A stretch of 16,101 nt of DNA from CAVQGZ01 sp964400785 (GTDB lineage: Bacteria > Actinomycetota > Actinomycetes > Jiangellales > Jiangellaceae). Shown in pieces: positions 15,427-16,101 of the stretch. The notes under the pieces are model-generated. The model saw only the letters and a list, made by a program, of their open reading frames with translations, ran no database searches and was not told the origin of the DNA. The DNA lies in contig CAYNWB010000049.1 in assembly GCA_964400785.1 (NCBI GenBank), positions 1-16,101 of the forward strand. The letters are read 5' to 3'. The translations under genes and the position numbers were made by a program. The first letter of the stretch is position 1. Each line of letters begins with the position of its first letter.

Positions 15427-15516
15427 GTGAACGACGACTTCTCACCAAGGTCCGGACCGGGGTGGACCCGGTCCCTGTCCCCGTCGGCACGGCCGACAGA
15501 AAGGTCTGACACGTGA
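15427..15516 (+). CDS. candidate leaderless upstream ORF in the gap leader (29 aa)
   Basis: A GTG 5 nt after the TAGTGT box opens a frame of 29 codons that ends at TGA 15514-15516, overlapping the gap GTG by four bases (GTGA). The peptide starts VNDDFSPRSGPGW and is rich in Ser, Arg and Pro; it has no run of one amino acid that would suggest simple attenuation. Both leader hairpins lie inside it. If translated, its ribosomes would open the hairpins and end at the gap start, allowing re-initiation. A 29-codon frame is common by chance at this GC content, so this is a hypothesis. Confidence 0.3.
   Translation: MNDDFSPRSGPGWTRSLSPSARPTERSDT
15454..15474 (+). promoter_or_regulatory. perfect 8-bp hairpin in the gap leader
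   Basis: GGACCGGG (15454-15461) pairs fully with CCCGGTCC (15467-15474) around a GTGGA loop. Seven of eight pairs are GC. It lies about 40 nt before the gap start and is not followed by a U-tract, so it is more likely a leader structure than a simple terminator. Confidence 0.55.
15483..15497 (+). promoter_or_regulatory. second hairpin next to the gap ribosome site
   Basis: GTCGGC (15483-15488) pairs with GCCGAC (15492-15497) around an ACG loop. It ends directly before the ribosome-binding site AGAAAGG region (15498-15504), so its folding could affect access to that site. It is 9 nt downstream of the 8-bp hairpin. Confidence 0.45.
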
Positions 15517-16101
15517 CTGTTCGGGTCGGAATCAACGGCTTCGGCCGCATCGGGCGCAACTTCCTGCGCGCCGTCTACGAGGCTGGGTCTGACGTCGAGA
15601 TCGTCGGCATCAACGACCTCACCGACAACAAGACCCTCGCCCACCTGCTCAAGTACGACTCGATCCTGGGCCGGTTCGGGCGTGAGGTGACGTTCGACGA
15701 CGCCAACCTCTACATCGACGGCAAGGCGATCCAGGCCAGCGCCGAGCGCGACCCTGCCCAGATCGGCTGGGGCGACATCGGGGCCGACGTGGTCATCGAG
15801 TCGACCGGCGTGTTCCGCACGGGCCCGCAGTGCCAGCCGCACCTCGACGGTGGGGCCAAGAAGGTCATCATCTCCGCTCCCGCCAAGGACGTCGACGGCA
15901 CGTTCGTGATGGGCATCAACGACGGCGACTACGACCCCGCCACGATGAACGTCATCTCGAACGCCTCGTGCACGACGAACTGCCTCGCGCCGATGGTGCG
16001 GGCGATCCTCGACAGCGTGGGCCTCGAGCGTGGCCTGATGACCACGATCCACGCCTACACCAACGACCAGCCGGTGCTCGACTTCGCGCACTCCGACCTG
16101 C
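15513..16101 (+). CDS. gap: type I glyceraldehyde-3-phosphate dehydrogenase, 3'-truncated
   Basis: GAPDH converts glyceraldehyde-3-phosphate to 1,3-bisphosphoglycerate in glycolysis, acting as a cytoplasmic tetramer. Only the first 196 codons are in the window. The N-terminal NAD-binding motif is GINGFGRIGRN (6-16), with INDLTD (33-38) typical of NAD-specific glycolytic enzymes. The catalytic site SNASCTTNCLAP carries Cys153, and His180 in TTIHAYTNDQ is the activating base. The GTG start has AAAGG at 15500-15504, 8 nt upstream. It follows whiA after 150 bp that hold its own predicted promoter and two hairpins, so it is probably expressed separately from the whiA operon. The missing part is the remaining catalytic domain. 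Confidence 0.97.
   Translation, partial: MTVRVGINGFGRIGRNFLRAVYEAGSDVEIVGINDLTDNKTLAHLLKYDSILGRFGREVTFDDANLYIDGKAIQASAERDPAQIGWGDIGADVVIESTGVFRTGPQCQPHLDGGAKKVIISAPAKDVDGTFVMGINDGDYDPATMNVISNASCTTNCLAPMVRAILDSVGLERGLMTTIHAYTNDQPVLDFAHSDL

Noticed and set aside
13326..16091. Open minus-strand frame of about 921 codons across yvcK, whiA and gap
   Set aside because: Same cause: shadow of strongly GC-biased codons, with low-complexity composition and no recognisable motifs.

Overview
The window is about 16.1 kb of very GC-rich DNA, fully packed with genes, from a mycothiol-producing actinobacterium. The evidence is WhiA, a mycothiol-dependent maleylpyruvate isomerase-type enzyme, a DUF222/HNH ('13E12'-type) gene, heavy GTG start use (9 of the 13 main gene starts that lie in the window), and start codons placed 5-7 nt after TANNNT -10 boxes, as in leaderless actinobacterial mRNAs. 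A Micrococcales (Intrasporangiaceae-like) origin is my guess only. No rRNA, tRNA, IS element or CRISPR array was seen. The largest non-coding gaps are about 157, 150 and 117 bp.

Layout. (1) 1-1845: 3' part of uvrB. (2) 1858-3588: two membrane protein genes, a GAP/Sap-like six-TM protein and a TerC family protein. (3) 3597-5441, minus strand: a maleylpyruvate isomerase-like gene joined by a TGATG overlap to a glyoxalase II-like metallo-hydrolase gene, followed by a small Cys/His-rich unknown gene. (4) 5559-6938: a DUF222/HNH endonuclease gene with a near-perfect actinobacterial LexA (SOS) box over its predicted transcription start. (5) 6996-12467: uvrA, a Tat-exported Rieske lipoprotein gene, and uvrC. 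(6) 12521-15362: rapZ-yvcK-whiA with overlapping start/stop codons. (7) 15513-end: 5' part of gap, preceded by a structured leader.

How the parts fit. uvrA, uvrB and uvrC, the whole damage-recognition and incision machinery of nucleotide excision repair, lie within 12.5 kb, and the HNH gene with an SOS box sits between uvrB and uvrA. The mycothiol-linked pair suggests thiol-dependent handling of reactive electrophiles, next to genes that repair DNA adducts (inference). The rapZ-yvcK-whiA-gap block is a conserved actinobacterial cluster tying P-loop signalling, carbon and cell-wall balance and sporulation/division regulation to central glycolysis.

Most notable points are the SOS box at the HNH gene, a candidate leaderless 29-codon upstream ORF in the gap leader whose stop overlaps the gap start (GTGA) and which contains two perfect hairpins, a repeated leaderless-promoter pattern, and variant residues in UvrA (a Cys-to-His change in the first zinc site and LAGGE in the first ABC signature).
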